Source: Hyphomicrobiales bacterium (GTDB taxonomy: Bacteria > Pseudomonadota > Alphaproteobacteria > Rhizobiales > Beijerinckiaceae). From it: a stretch of 64,000 nucleotides of DNA. Below, in pieces: positions 19,146 through 28,761 of this stretch. Position 1 is the stretch's first letter. Each line of letters starts with the position of its first letter. The notes beneath the pieces were generated by a model, which was not told where the DNA came from, did not search any database, and saw nothing but the letters and a program-made list of their open reading frames with translations. The position numbers and the translations under genes are program-made. The DNA is taken from assembly GCA_017302635.1 (NCBI GenBank), contig JAFLCX010000001.1, positions 248,001 to 312,000 on the forward strand, read 5' to 3'.

Positions 19146-21041
19146 ATGGCCGACCGTGACGACACTCCCGCAGCTTTCGCATCCGAATTTCCCGCCGCGA
19201 CTGAAGCGGACTGGCGACGCGTTGTCGAAGGCACGCTGAAAGGCGCCTCCTTCGAGAAAAAGCTCCTGACCTCGACGCCTGATGGAATCGCTGTTGCGCC
19301 CATCTCTCCGCGTTCGCCCGATGCCCGACCGATTTCGAGCCGACGCGGATTGGCGCCCTGGCGCGTGGCCACGATTGTCGATCACCCAGATGCAGCCGAA
19401 GCCAACCGGCTCGCTCTGGCCGATCTCGAAGGCGGTGCGGATCAGCTTGTTCTCGCTTTCGCGAAATCGCGTTCTGCGCGCGGCTTCGGCCTTGCGGATA
19501 CCAGCGAGGCGAACCTCGCCGCCGCTCTCGAACGAATCGAGATGGATCTCATCCGCCTCGCAATCGATCCGCCGCCGTTCCATGGCAATCTCGTGGCGCA
19601 GAACATCGCGCAGCTCTGCCGCTCCCGGCGGTTGGTGCCCGCGACGCTCTCGATCGATTTCGGCATTCGCCCCTTCGCCCATTGGGCTGAAGGGGGCGCC
19701 TTGCCGCAATCCTGGGCCATGCTCACGATGCGGGTGCGCGAGACGATTGTGCAGTTGATGGAGGCAGGTTTCACAGGTCCGTTCCTCTGCGCCGACGGTC
19801 GTCCGTTCCACGAAGCGGGGGCCGGCGATGCACAGGAATTGGCCTGCCTGATCGGACAGGCGACGGCCTATCTGCGCCTGCTGAAAAAGGCCGGTATCGA
19901 GCCCCAGCAGGCGCAATCGCTCATTTCTTTCACGGTCGCGGTGGATCAGGATCAGTTTGCGGGCATCGCGAAGCTCAGGGCCCTGCGTCGCCTCTGGTCC
20001 GGGATTGTCGAAGCCTCGGGCGGCGAGCCTCTCCCGACGCAAATCCACGTCGAGACCTCATTCCGGATGCTCGCCAGACGCGATCTCGGCGTGAACATGC
20101 TGCGCTCGACCATCGCGGCGCTCGCCGCTGGGCTCGGTGGTGCGGACAGCATATCCATCCTGCCGCACACGGCGCCCCTTGGCCTCGCGGATGACGGTGC
20201 GCGCCGCCTCGCACGCAACTCGAGCCTGATTCTCGCGCGCGAAAGCCAGCTCCATCGCACGATCGATCCGGCTGCCGGCGCGGGTTCGATCGAAGCGCTG
20301 ACGATCGCCATGGAAGACAAGGCATGGGCCCTCTTCCAGCGCATCGAGGCCGCGCGATCCGGCCCCTATTTCGCGATGCCGGCCGCGCTCGATACCGGCT
20401 TGCTTGCGGGCGAGATCGCGGCGACGCGCGAAGCCCGAATGAGCGCGATTGCGAAGCGCAAAACGCCGCTGACTGGCGTCAGCGAATTTCCTGACCTGGG
20501 CGAGGCGTCGCCGTATGTGCTCCGCCCTGCCCCGCGCACAGTGCCAGTCGGGCCGTTCCCCGGCATGCGCCTCGCCGAGCCTTTCGAGGCTTTGCGCGAC
20601 CGGGCCGAGGGCCTCGCTCCGCGCCCGCGCGTGTTTCTCGCGCCGCTCGGCCGCCTCGCGGATTTCACGCCACGTGCGGGCTTCGCGAAAAACGCCTACG
20701 AGGCCGGCGGTATTGCAGTCGAACTTTCGGACGGGTTTCCGCTAGCGGCGGGCGGCACGGATGTCGATGAATTGCTGCGCGCTTTCAAGGCCAGCGGTGC
20801 GACGGCGGCTTGCCTTGTGGGCGCAGATGCCGACTACGCCTCTGAAGCTGTTGCGATTGCGCAAGCCTTGCGCAAGGCTGGCGCCACCATGCTGCATCTC
20901 GCGGGAAAGCCGGGTGAACTTGAGCAGGCTCTCAACGCCGCCGGAATTTCCAGCTATCTTCAGCTTGGCATGGACCTCGTCGCGTTTCTGGATGCAACGC
21001 TCACATCGTTCGAAAAGTCGGAGACGGGAGCCGCCGGATGA
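19146..21041 (+). CDS. mutA: Methylmalonyl-CoA mutase small subunit
   Basis: The 631-residue non-catalytic partner of the heterodimeric mutase. It keeps the TIM-barrel domain but its C-terminal cobalamin-like domain (from about residue 490, [19 protein letters not shown]) lacks the DxHxxG cobalamin-ligating motif, as expected for the small chain. The complex interconverts methylmalonyl-CoA and succinyl-CoA in propionate metabolism. The stop overlaps the large subunit start by four bases (ATGA), giving coupled translation. No Shine-Dalgarno is visible upstream. Confidence 0.94.
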   Translation: MADRDDTPAAFASEFPAATEADWRRVVEGTLKGASFEKKLLTSTPDGIAVAPISPRSPDARPISSRRGLAPWRVATIVDHPDAAEANRLALADLEGGADQLVLAFAKSRSARGFGLADTSEANLAAALERIEMDLIRLAIDPPPFHGNLVAQNIAQLCRSRRLVPATLSIDFGIRPFAHWAEGGALPQSWAMLTMRVRETIVQLMEAGFTGPFLCADGRPFHEAGAGDAQELACLIGQATAYLRLLKKAGIEPQQAQSLISFTVAVDQDQFAGIAKLRALRRLWSGIVEASGGEPLPTQIHVETSFRMLARRDLGVNMLRSTIAALAAGLGGADSISILPHTAPLGLADDGARRLARNSSLILARESQLHRTIDPAAGAGSIEALTIAMEDKAWALFQRIEAARSGPYFAMPAALDTGLLAGEIAATREARMSAIAKRKTPLTGVSEFPDLGEASPYVLRPAPRTVPVGPFPGMRLAEPFEALRDRAEGLAPRPRVFLAPLGRLADFTPRAGFAKNAYEAGGIAVELSDGFPLAAGGTDVDELLRAFKASGATAACLVGADADYASEAVAIAQALRKAGATMLHLAGKPGELEQALNAAGISSYLQLGMDLVAFLDATLTSFEKSETGAAG

Positions 21042-23200
21042 TCCCTGATTTCTCGACCATTTCCCGCCCGAATGTTGCGGCGCCGTCGCCCGCTGAGGCG
21101 CCGTCCGGCGCGTGGCACACTCCAGAGGGCATCGTGATCGCGCCGCTGACCTCGGAAGCCGATCTCGCCGGGCTCGATTTTCTTCAAACATGGCCGGGCA
21201 TCGCGCCTTTCCTGCGCGGGCCCTACCCCACCATGTATGCCACGAACCCATGGACCATCCGGCAATATGCCGGGTTTTCGACCGCCGAGGATTCGAACGC
21301 CTTCTATCGGCGCAACCTCGCGGCCGGGCAGAAGGGCCTCTCGGTCGCTTTCGATCTTGCGACCCATCGCGGCTATGACAGCGATCATCCGCGCGTTTCG
21401 GGCGATGTCGGCATGGCCGGTGTCGCGATCGACTCCATCCTCGACATGCGCACTCTGTTCGACGGCATTCCGCTCGACCGCATGAGCGTTTCCATGACCA
21501 TGAACGGTGCCGTGCTGCCGATCCTGGCGCTTTTCATCGTCGCGGGCGAGGAGCAGGGCGTGCCGGCGGCGAAGCTCTCTGGCACGATCCAGAACGATAT
21601 TCTGAAGGAGTTCATGGTCCGCAACACCTACATCTACCCGCCTCAGGGTTCGATGCGGATCATCTCGGATATTTTCGCCTATACGGCTGAAAATATGCCG
21701 AAATTCAACTCGATATCGATTTCCGGCTACCACATGCAGGAAGCGGGCGCGACCGCCGACCTCGAACTTGCCTACACGCTTGCCGACGGCCTCGAATATC
21801 TGCGCGCGGGCACGAGAGCCGGTCTCGATATCGATGCATTCGCACCGAGGCTGTCGTTCTTCTGGGCGATTGGCATGAATTTCTTCATGGAAATCGCCAA
21901 GATGCGCGCCGCGCGCCTCATCTGGGCGAAGATCGTCAAGGATTTCAAACCGAAGAGCGAGAAATCCCTCGCCCTTCGCACCCATTGCCAGACCTCGGGC
22001 TGGAGCCTCGCCGCGCAGGATGTGTTCAACAACGTGCCGCGCACCATGATCGAGGCGCTCGCCGCCACGCAGGGCGGCACACAATCCTTGCACACCAACG
22101 CGCTCGATGAAGCGCTCGCCCTGCCGAGCGACTTCTCGGCCCGCATTGCGCGCAACACGCAAATCCTGATCCAGCAGGAAAGCGGAACGTGCCGCTTTAT
22201 TGACCCCTGGGGCGGTAGCCGCATGGTCGAGAAGCTCACGGGCGACCTCGCCCGCCGCGCCTGGAGCCACATCAAGGAAGTGGAAAGGCTCGGCGGCATG
22301 GCCAAGGCCATCGAGGCCGGCATTCCGAAGCTCCGGATCGAGGAAGCCGCCGCCCGCACGCAGGCGCGGATCGATTCCGGCGAGCAGGCGATTATCGGGG
22401 TGAACACCTTGCGCCCGCTGGACGAGAAGCCGCTCGACATCCTTCAGGTCGATAACGCCGCCGTGCGCACCCGGCAGGTCGACAAATTGCGTCAGCTCCG
22501 CGCGGGCCGCGATGCTTCAGCCGTGAACAATGCGCTGGCCACGCTGGAAGCGGCTGCGCGTTCGGGAAAGGGCAACCTCCTTGCCCTGGCCGTCGAAGCC
22601 GCACGCGCCCGCGCTTCGGTAGGCGAGATTTCGCTCGCCCTCGAACGAGCATGGAACCGGCACCAGGCAGAAATCCGGGTCGTTTCCGGCATCTACAAGG
22701 ATACGCTGGGTGCCGAAAACCCGATCGCGAAACGCGCCTCGGGCATGGTTCAGGCCTTCACCGAGAATGAGGGTCGTAAGCCCAAGATCCTCGTCGCGAA
22801 GATCGGGCAGGACGGGCACGATCGCGGCCAGAAGGTTGTGGCTTCGGCCTTCAACGATCTCGGATTCGAGGTGGAAATCGGCCCGCTTTTCGCAACGCCC
22901 GAAGAGGTGGCGAAACAGGCCGTGGCGGGCCACGCCCATGTGGTGGGTGTCTCGTCGCTCGCTGCCGGGCATCTCACGCTGGTGCCCGCGCTGAAATCCG
23001 CGCTCGTGGCCGAGGGTGGGGCGGATATCATGATCGTGGTCGGGGGCGTGATCCCGCCACAGGATTTCGCGGCCGTGATGGAGGCTGGTGCCACCGCCAT
23101 CTTCCCGCCCGGCACGAACATCGCCGAAGCCGCCGCGAGCCTGCTTGACGGACTGAACCAGAAGCTCGGTTACGCGCAGCCCCTCGTCGGAGCGCCATAA
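21038..23200 (+). CDS. mutB: Methylmalonyl-CoA mutase large (catalytic) subunit
   Basis: The 720-residue adenosylcobalamin enzyme. The substrate-binding N-terminus [20 protein letters not shown] is at residues 60-79. The C-terminal B12 domain has Asp592-x-His594-x-x-Gly597 ([10 protein letters not shown]), followed by [10 protein letters not shown] and VVGGVIP, the remaining cobalamin-site motifs. It forms a heterodimer with the upstream product. No MeaB chaperone or methylmalonyl-CoA epimerase gene is in the window. The assignment is secure. Confidence 0.97.
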   Translation: MIPDFSTISRPNVAAPSPAEAPSGAWHTPEGIVIAPLTSEADLAGLDFLQTWPGIAPFLRGPYPTMYATNPWTIRQYAGFSTAEDSNAFYRRNLAAGQKGLSVAFDLATHRGYDSDHPRVSGDVGMAGVAIDSILDMRTLFDGIPLDRMSVSMTMNGAVLPILALFIVAGEEQGVPAAKLSGTIQNDILKEFMVRNTYIYPPQGSMRIISDIFAYTAENMPKFNSISISGYHMQEAGATADLELAYTLADGLEYLRAGTRAGLDIDAFAPRLSFFWAIGMNFFMEIAKMRAARLIWAKIVKDFKPKSEKSLALRTHCQTSGWSLAAQDVFNNVPRTMIEALAATQGGTQSLHTNALDEALALPSDFSARIARNTQILIQQESGTCRFIDPWGGSRMVEKLTGDLARRAWSHIKEVERLGGMAKAIEAGIPKLRIEEAAARTQARIDSGEQAIIGVNTLRPLDEKPLDILQVDNAAVRTRQVDKLRQLRAGRDASAVNNALATLEAAARSGKGNLLALAVEAARARASVGEISLALERAWNRHQAEIRVVSGIYKDTLGAENPIAKRASGMVQAFTENEGRKPKILVAKIGQDGHDRGQKVVASAFNDLGFEVEIGPLFATPEEVAKQAVAGHAHVVGVSSLAAGHLTLVPALKSALVAEGGADIMIVVGGVIPPQDFAAVMEAGATAIFPPGTNIAEAAASLLDGLNQKLGYAQPLVGAP

Positions 23201-23203
23201 CCC

Positions 23204-24076
23204 TCAGCGCGGACTGAAGATCATCCGTGCCGCAGCAGCAGCCATGCGCGTGTTGTCGTGGTCGACACCCGGCACCACCACCTTTTTCCAACCCAGCGGA
23301 ACACCGAGTCGCTTCGCCTCGGCCTCGGCTGCCGCGAAGAAGAACTGGCCACGCGCGAAACGGTGCGGGCCTTGCGCCTTCGCACCCTCGGAATTGTTGA
23401 GCTGGTAGTGATTGGGGTCGTTGTCCTGATCGCCCAGCATCAGCACCATCGGGCGCTGAAGCGCGGCCTTGCGCTCTCCTTCGCTGATCGGCGTGCCCTC
23501 CAGCGAAAACGGAAACTCAAAGCCACCCGCTTCAGCCTTGCCGGTCGGGAGGGTGTAAAACCCGGCATTGCCCGCAATCGCGAGGCGGTAGCGCGCCTGC
23601 GGCATCGCCAGCACCATGCGATGCACGAACTGCGCGCCGGCTGAATGCCCGAACAGAACATATCCGCCAGCCTCGGCTCGTTTCTGCATCACGAGATGAT
23701 CATAGAGCCGTTCAATCGTCTGGTAGAGCCATTTCGCGTGGTCCGGCTCTCCCACCACCCCACCCTGCTGGTAAAGGCGCGTGGGGAAGCGCTTGGTATC
23801 GAGATACGGTGCGACCACGATCAGGCTGTGCCGTTCGGCGAGATCGAGCCAGTTGTCGCGCGTCTGGATGGCGTTGCGCGTCAACCCGTGCATGGCGATG
23901 ACCAGCGGGCAGGGTTTCGTCGCGCAAGCCGAGCCTGCCACGGCGGCAATCTCGATCTCGACATCGCCGCGCGCGCCGCGATCCTGATAGGTGAAAAGAT
24001 GCGACCCGACCGGATGGGGCGATTGCGCCAAGGCCGGAAAGGCCATCAGCAGCAGGGCAAGCACAAATCCGGGCAT
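23204..24076 (-). CDS. Secreted esterase, PHB-depolymerase/feruloyl esterase-like
   Basis: A 290-residue exported alpha/beta hydrolase: signal peptide to about residue 17 (PALAQ), oxyanion segment LVIAMHGLTRNAIQTR, nucleophile serine in LFGHSAGAQFVHRM, and a late GVDHDNTRM segment containing the probable catalytic histidine. Cysteines in the N-terminal part (SACATKPCPL) may form a disulfide. It resembles the poly(3-hydroxybutyrate) depolymerase/LpqC esterase group; the natural ester is unknown. Its stop lies 3 bases from the mutB stop (convergent). Confidence 0.83.
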   Translation of the reverse strand: MPGFVLALLLMAFPALAQSPHPVGSHLFTYQDRGARGDVEIEIAAVAGSACATKPCPLVIAMHGLTRNAIQTRDNWLDLAERHSLIVVAPYLDTKRFPTRLYQQGGVVGEPDHAKWLYQTIERLYDHLVMQKRAEAGGYVLFGHSAGAQFVHRMVLAMPQARYRLAIAGNAGFYTLPTGKAEAGGFEFPFSLEGTPISEGERKAALQRPMVLMLGDQDNDPNHYQLNNSEGAKAQGPHRFARGQFFFAAAEAEAKRLGVPLGWKKVVVPGVDHDNTRMAAAAARMIFSPR

Positions 24077-24129
24077 GGCAACCTCTCTTTCAGCAGCGAG
24101 GCTACCCGGTTCGTGCCGCTTGGCAAGGC

Positions 24130-25134
24130 TCAGGCGCGCTGCACTGCCCGCTGGATGGCGGCCCGCACATCGGCATTCGAGACGAACACATCATGCCGGA
24201 TCAGGCCGGAGGCAAAATCGGTGGCGTCGATCACGCGAATGCCGAGGCCAGCCAAGGCCTTCGCCGGCAAGGCACCAACGCGATCGCCACCTGCAAGACG
24301 GCGCGAGAGATCAAGTGCACGGTCGTTGGTGGCGGTGATCACGGTCATTTTTTCGCGCATCGGCCCAATCTTCTCGAGCCCGGCGCGGAAGACATCGGCA
24401 TCGATGTCGGGTGCGGCGAAGACGACCGCGCCGATGCGGTCCATCCCCTTTTCGCCATGCCGGTCCCAATGCATACGCAGGGCTTCGAGGGCCACGAGCG
24501 TGCCCATGGAATGCGCGACGAGATGCAAACGCGCGCCGAACGGGTCCTGCGTGACGGCTGCCAGAGCATCAGCGAACGGGTCGCGGGCAATCAGCGCGCT
24601 CTCGCGATCATAGCCATAGTCGAGCAACCCGGCGCGCGACGGCCAGGTGAACAACGCAACATTGCCACGAAACCCGATGGAATCGCCCAGCAAGGCGGCA
24701 TCATAGGCCGCGCTTTCGAAGGTCTGGTTATAGCCATGCACGAAGAGAAGGGTCGGGCGACCGCGCAGGCTTTCCGCAAAGGCTGTCGGCGCCTCGCCCG
24801 GTTGTGGCTCCAGTGCGGCCACCGAGTAATCGCCGTTCGAGACGTAAGACCCGATCCGCCCCAGCGTCGACTGGTCTGGCGGGCGCAGCCGCGCGCGATG
24901 ATAAGCGAGGCGCGGCGAGCGGCTGGCATCGAGGAAAGGTGAGGCCTTGCCCTCTTTCGCGAGCTTGCGCGTGGTGATCACGTGCAGCACGGGCTGTTCG
25001 GTGATCGTCTGGTCAGCGCCCGAAGCCCTGAATCCCGGCCCGGAGGCACAAGCCGTCAGCGGCGCAAGCGCCAGCCCCGCCAGCAATTGGCGGCGGTTGG
25101 GAAACAGCGAGGGGCGCGCGCTTTTGAGGCTCAT
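24130..25134 (-). CDS. DUF900-type alpha/beta hydrolase lipoprotein
   Basis: A 334-residue protein with an N-terminal RRQLLAGLALAPLTAC sequence that combines a twin-arginine-like motif and a lipobox (LTAC), so it is probably a membrane-anchored lipoprotein. The hydrolase domain shows LLFVHGYNQTFESAAYDAAL, TWPSRAG and the nucleophile in LVAHSMGTLVALEAL, all typical of DUF900 proteins. The C-terminal VIDATDFASGLIRHDVFVSN segment supplies the likely catalytic histidine. The substrate is unknown. Confidence 0.87.
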   Translation of the reverse strand: MSLKSARPSLFPNRRQLLAGLALAPLTACASGPGFRASGADQTITEQPVLHVITTRKLAKEGKASPFLDASRSPRLAYHRARLRPPDQSTLGRIGSYVSNGDYSVAALEPQPGEAPTAFAESLRGRPTLLFVHGYNQTFESAAYDAALLGDSIGFRGNVALFTWPSRAGLLDYGYDRESALIARDPFADALAAVTQDPFGARLHLVAHSMGTLVALEALRMHWDRHGEKGMDRIGAVVFAAPDIDADVFRAGLEKIGPMREKMTVITATNDRALDLSRRLAGGDRVGALPAKALAGLGIRVIDATDFASGLIRHDVFVSNADVRAAIQRAVQRA

Positions 25135-25261
25135 GACAATCGAAAAGGAGTTGGGAGGGCTTCTCGTTAGATCGCGGCGCGTGAACGCTTCGTTAATTCA
25201 CCGTCGCGCTTGAAATGGGCCGCTTGCCTCGCGGCCAATTCAGGCCACATGATGGCCGGAT

Positions 25262-25876
25262 ATGAGAAAACACCTGCTGATCACCGGTTTCGGGCCGTTT
25301 CCAGGCATGGCCATCAACCCCTCGGCGCGCCTCGCCGAAGCGCTTGCCGCCCGGCCCTGCTGGTCATGGCTCGACTGGAAAGTCCGCGCGGCCATCCTTC
25401 CGGTAGGATATGGCCCCACCGAGAAGGCACTGGAGCGCCTCCTCGAGAAAAAGCCGCGCGCGGTGCTGATGTTTGGTGTCGCGGCGCGGCGCAAGGCGAT
25501 CTCGATCGAGATGGTGGCCCGCAACCGTGCTTCTCGCACCCAGCGCGATCAATCCGGACGATTGCCGCGAACATCGGCGCTGGATGACGGGCCGCCCATG
25601 CTGAAAGGGCGCGCGCCGATGCGCGTGCTGCGCGATGGAATGCGCCACTTTGGCCTGCCGACGACACTCTCGCGCAATGCCGGGCCTTACCTATGCAATG
25701 CAGGTTATCGCTTCGTGTTGCGCCGGACGAGTGCGAACATACCGGTCGTCTTTGTGCATATCCCGCGGGTGCAGAGATCAGGCGATGCAAGGGGACTGCA
25801 CTTCGCCCCCTTGCTCAAGGGCTCGGAGGCCATTGCGCGGCGGCTGGTGCTGGCGGCGCGATTGTCAGCCCGCTAG
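25262..25876 (+). CDS. Pyroglutamyl peptidase I-like cysteine peptidase (C15 family)
   Basis: A 204-residue protein of the pyrrolidone-carboxylate peptidase family, which removes N-terminal pyroglutamate. It starts with the signature LLITGFGPFPGMAINPS. The triad is present in order: Glu83 (ISIEMVARN), Cys145 (GPYLCNAGY) and His166 (VVFVHIP). The Glu-region motif is divergent from classical Pcp, so specificity is uncertain. The last 12 bases overlap the end of the asparaginase gene on the other strand. Confidence 0.84.
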   Translation: MRKHLLITGFGPFPGMAINPSARLAEALAARPCWSWLDWKVRAAILPVGYGPTEKALERLLEKKPRAVLMFGVAARRKAISIEMVARNRASRTQRDQSGRLPRTSALDDGPPMLKGRAPMRVLRDGMRHFGLPTTLSRNAGPYLCNAGYRFVLRRTSANIPVVFVHIPRVQRSGDARGLHFAPLLKGSEAIARRLVLAARLSAR

Positions 25877-26872
25877 GCCCATCGCGGGGCGCAGACGGCC
25901 GACCTCGATCCCGTTCCAGTTCGACATGCGATAATCGAGATGCGCGGCGACATTTTTTGAAGCTGAGGCGTCAAGTTCGAGGAAGCGGGTCAGCATCGCG
26001 GACATCGCGGTCTCCGAGGCGCGCGTGGCACCATCATCGATCTTGATCGCGATGCCGAGCCCCTTCTCGGGCAGAGCGGCACAATAGACCCCCTCCGCCC
26101 CGGTCTTGATGAAAGCCCGCTCGCGCAAATCCTCCATCACGAGCGTATCGAAGCGCCCTGTTCCGGCCACGTGGAAGGGCGAGGCTGCAACGGCCTGGCG
26201 CAGCCGGCGCACGGCCTCGGCGCGGCTTTTTGAAAGCCCCTCGCCGCTGGCGAATTTCGCGAAGCCGGTCGCGATGTTTTTCAGCGGAATGGCGTAGGTG
26301 GGGATAGAGCAACCGTCCACGCCACGCGCGGCTTTCGCGAGATCAAACCCGGTCATGGCTTCGATCGAGGCGCTGACTTCGCGCATGGTGGGGTGATCGG
26401 GCTGGATATAGCCTAGCGGATCATGCCCCATCTCGATCGCGGCGCAGACGAAGCCGGAATGCTTGCCCGAACAGTTGTTGTGAAGCGCTGTCGGCTTTGC
26501 CCCGCTGGAGAACAGCCGCCGCGCGGCTTTCTCGCCCATCGGCCAATGCGCACCGCATTCGAGGCAGGCCTCTGTCTGCCCCGCTTTCGCGAGCATCCCC
26601 GCTGCGGTGGTCGCATGCTCCGGCTCGCCGGAATGGCTGGCACAGGCGAGCGAGAGTTCGGCATCAGTGAGATGAAAACGATCCGCCGCGCCACTCTCGA
26701 TCAGCGGCAGGGCCTGAAACCCCTTGATGGCCGAGCGCGGGAAAATCGGACGCCCGATGTCGCCCATCGAGAACACCACGCCGCCTTCCGCATCGCATAC
26801 CGCGATCGCGCCGGCATGCCCGCTCTCGACGATGCCGCCGCGCGTGACTTCAACCAGAAGGGGGTTCGACAT
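25865..26872 (-). CDS. Class 3 (Rhizobium etli-type) L-asparaginase
   Basis: A 335-residue asparaginase of the group unrelated to the E. coli types, hydrolysing asparagine to aspartate and ammonia. Against the published R. etli ReAV residues the counterparts fall one position lower: Ser47 and Lys50 (RSAIKGFQ), Ser79 (ACASHSGE), and the metal-site Cys134, Lys137 (NCSGKHSG) and Cys188 (DGCSIP). The conserved active-site lysine is probably Lys256 (FIKTGAEG). There is no signal peptide. It overlaps the convergent peptidase gene by 12 bases. Confidence 0.93.
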   Translation of the reverse strand: MSNPLLVEVTRGGIVESGHAGAIAVCDAEGGVVFSMGDIGRPIFPRSAIKGFQALPLIESGAADRFHLTDAELSLACASHSGEPEHATTAAGMLAKAGQTEACLECGAHWPMGEKAARRLFSSGAKPTALHNNCSGKHSGFVCAAIEMGHDPLGYIQPDHPTMREVSASIEAMTGFDLAKAARGVDGCSIPTYAIPLKNIATGFAKFASGEGLSKSRAEAVRRLRQAVAASPFHVAGTGRFDTLVMEDLRERAFIKTGAEGVYCAALPEKGLGIAIKIDDGATRASETAMSAMLTRFLELDASASKNVAAHLDYRMSNWNGIEVGRLRPAMGLAG

Positions 26873-26953
26873 CAGGTCCTCGCGCGTCTTCTTGTTGCGC
26901 GGTTCATTGGCACGGAGCGGCCGGGAAATCCAGCACGCGCAGAGTGCGAACTG

Positions 26954-28015
26954 TCAGCGGCGGTAGACCAGCGGAAAATCCTTGGGGTCCATCGATTTGC
27001 CGTCGCATATCGTCTTCTCGCGGTATTCGATCAGTTCGAATTTACCTTCGTCATTCAGCCGGTGGCGCTCGAAAATGCCGCAATCCCGGCCATTGCCCTC
27101 CGTGACGATCGACGTGATGACGCGCGCTTTCAGGTCCCATTTGGGGTTGACGATCTCGCGGATATTGGTCTGGCGCTCCTTGCCCTTGGGGACATCGAAA
27201 CGCAGGAAGGTGTAGTTCTGCGCCGGGTCAGGCGTATAGACCAGCACCATGATCTTGCCGGGGCCCCCCGCATAATCCTCGCAGGTCAGCTCCCAGATCG
27301 CCGATTCCTCGCTCATGGAATAGCCTGAGCCACCCTTGCGCAGGTTGGCATCCTTGCAGCCGATGGACTTGACCGCCTCGGCGCGCATCTTGGCAGGAAC
27401 CTCGGCACCACGCACGGGATAGGGCGAGAAACTGCCGATCGCGTTGGTTTCCTGCTTCGGCTGAGGTGCCGGAGCAGCGGCACGCGGCGCGGGCGCGGCA
27501 GGCGTGTTGCAGCCGGCATTGCCCTTCACGCTGATGACGAAAGGCGGGAGTTTCGGCCGGATGACGGTCATCGTGCCGCCATTCACATCCATCACCTCGC
27601 CCGGCGAATCCTCGAGCTTGAGATCGAAGATCAGGAAACTGTCATCCTTATCGGCCTTGTAGAGCGCGCTGGGGAAGGTCTTGTAGCCGAACTCCTTGGC
27701 GCCCCCCACCGCGACACGCTTGAAGCTGATCACCTCGTTGCCGATTTTCACCCGCGCATTCTCGCGCACGTGATTGCGGCCCAGAGTCTCGCTGAAAACA
27801 TAGGCGAAGCGATCCTTGTCGGGGTCGCGATCCTCCTGCCAAAGGACGAAAGAACAGCCCTTCGAGCGGTCGACTTCCGATTTCTCGAAAAGCTTCAGGT
27901 CGATTTTCGGAGGAGCGGGCGGAGGGTTCTGGGCCTGCCCGGCCGACAGGCCTGTCATGGCAGCGAGGGCGACAAAAGCGGCAACACCGCGCGACATTCC
28001 AACCCAAGCCGACAT
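26954..28015 (-). CDS. Secreted hypothetical protein
   Basis: I recognise no named family. The 353-residue product has an N-terminal signal sequence (ending GLSAGQAQ), a first domain starting FEKSEVDRSKGCSFVLWQ, a Pro/Ala-rich linker near the middle (PAAPAPRAAAPAPQP) and a second domain with paired cysteines (IGCKDANLR, LTCEDYAG, RDCGIFER, KTICDGK). It is predicted periplasmic. The start could be 28015 or 27997. It lies behind the efp terminator, so its own promoter is expected or it is read at low level from efp. Confidence 0.75.
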   Translation of the reverse strand: MSAWVGMSRGVAAFVALAAMTGLSAGQAQNPPPAPPKIDLKLFEKSEVDRSKGCSFVLWQEDRDPDKDRFAYVFSETLGRNHVRENARVKIGNEVISFKRVAVGGAKEFGYKTFPSALYKADKDDSFLIFDLKLEDSPGEVMDVNGGTMTVIRPKLPPFVISVKGNAGCNTPAAPAPRAAAPAPQPKQETNAIGSFSPYPVRGAEVPAKMRAEAVKSIGCKDANLRKGGSGYSMSEESAIWELTCEDYAGGPGKIMVLVYTPDPAQNYTFLRFDVPKGKERQTNIREIVNPKWDLKARVITSIVTEGNGRDCGIFERHRLNDEGKFELIEYREKTICDGKSMDPKDFPLVYRR

Positions 28016-28016
28016 G

Positions 28017-28041
28017 AAAACCCCCGGTGTGATCCCGGGGG
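28017..28041 (-). terminator. Intrinsic terminator of efp
   Basis: On the minus strand CCCCCGG and CCGGGGG pair perfectly around GATCACA and run into TTTT. It lies 47 bases past the efp stop and ends 1-2 bases before the likely ATG of the next gene. Confidence 0.85.
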
Positions 28042-28087
28042 TGAAGCTAGAACGGGTATGCGCCGCCCGCAAGCGGGACGCGATACC

Positions 28088-28657
28088 TCAATCCTTCGCG
28101 CGTTCCACGTACGAACCATCTTCCGTGTTGATCACCACGCGCGTCCCGGCCGTAACATGCGGCGGGATGAGCGTGCGCACGCCGTTCGAAAGGATCGCGG
28201 GCTTGTAGGAGGAAGAGGCCGTCTGGCCCTTCGTCACGGGCTCGGTCTCGGTGATTTCGAGGATCACACGCTGCGGCAGCGATACGGTCACGGCGATGCC
28301 GTTATAAAGCCCGAGCTTGGCTTCCATGTTTTCCTGCAGATAGGCCACGCCATCGCCAATCGTATCGGCGGCGACCGTCACCTGCTCGTAGTTTTCCTTG
28401 TCCATGAAGATGTAGCCGTTATCGTCGGGATAGAGGTAGGTGTAGTCCTTCTCCTCGACATAGGCCTTTTCCACCTGCTCGGTGGTGCGGTAGCGAACCG
28501 TGGTCTTCACGCCATCCGAAAGGCGGCGCGCGTCGATCTGCGTTGTAGGCGTGCCCTTGCCGGGGAAGAAGCTTTCCGCCGAGATCACGGAATAGAGCTT
28601 GTCATCCAGCTCGATGACATTGCCCTTGCGGATGGAGGAAGCGATGACCTTGACCAC
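28088..28657 (-). CDS. efp: Elongation factor P
   Basis: Rescues ribosomes stalled at polyproline. Choosing the GTG at 28657 gives the family start [13 protein letters not shown] and 189 residues, and puts the modified lysine exactly at Lys34 in FFPGKGTP. The in-frame ATG at 28777 would add 40 unrelated residues. All three beta-barrel domains are present, ending with [15 protein letters not shown]. The PGKG lysine and the divergent epmA-epmB genes show that the beta-lysyl modification route is used. Confidence 0.96.
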   Translation of the reverse strand: MVKVIASSIRKGNVIELDDKLYSVISAESFFPGKGTPTTQIDARRLSDGVKTTVRYRTTEQVEKAYVEEKDYTYLYPDDNGYIFMDKENYEQVTVAADTIGDGVAYLQENMEAKLGLYNGIAVTVSLPQRVILEITETEPVTKGQTASSSYKPAILSNGVRTLIPPHVTAGTRVVINTEDGSYVERAKD

Positions 28658-28761
28658 GGAAAACCCCGACTGATTGGAAGCGCGATTGCTTTTCGAAAGA
28701 TGCGGCTCCATAGCCGCTTCCTCGAAAAACGCCAACCCTTTCGGAAGCGAGGATTTCGGAC

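Noticed and set aside
20960..22270. A 436-codon minus-strand open frame opposite mutB
   Set aside because: Shadow of a well-supported gene.
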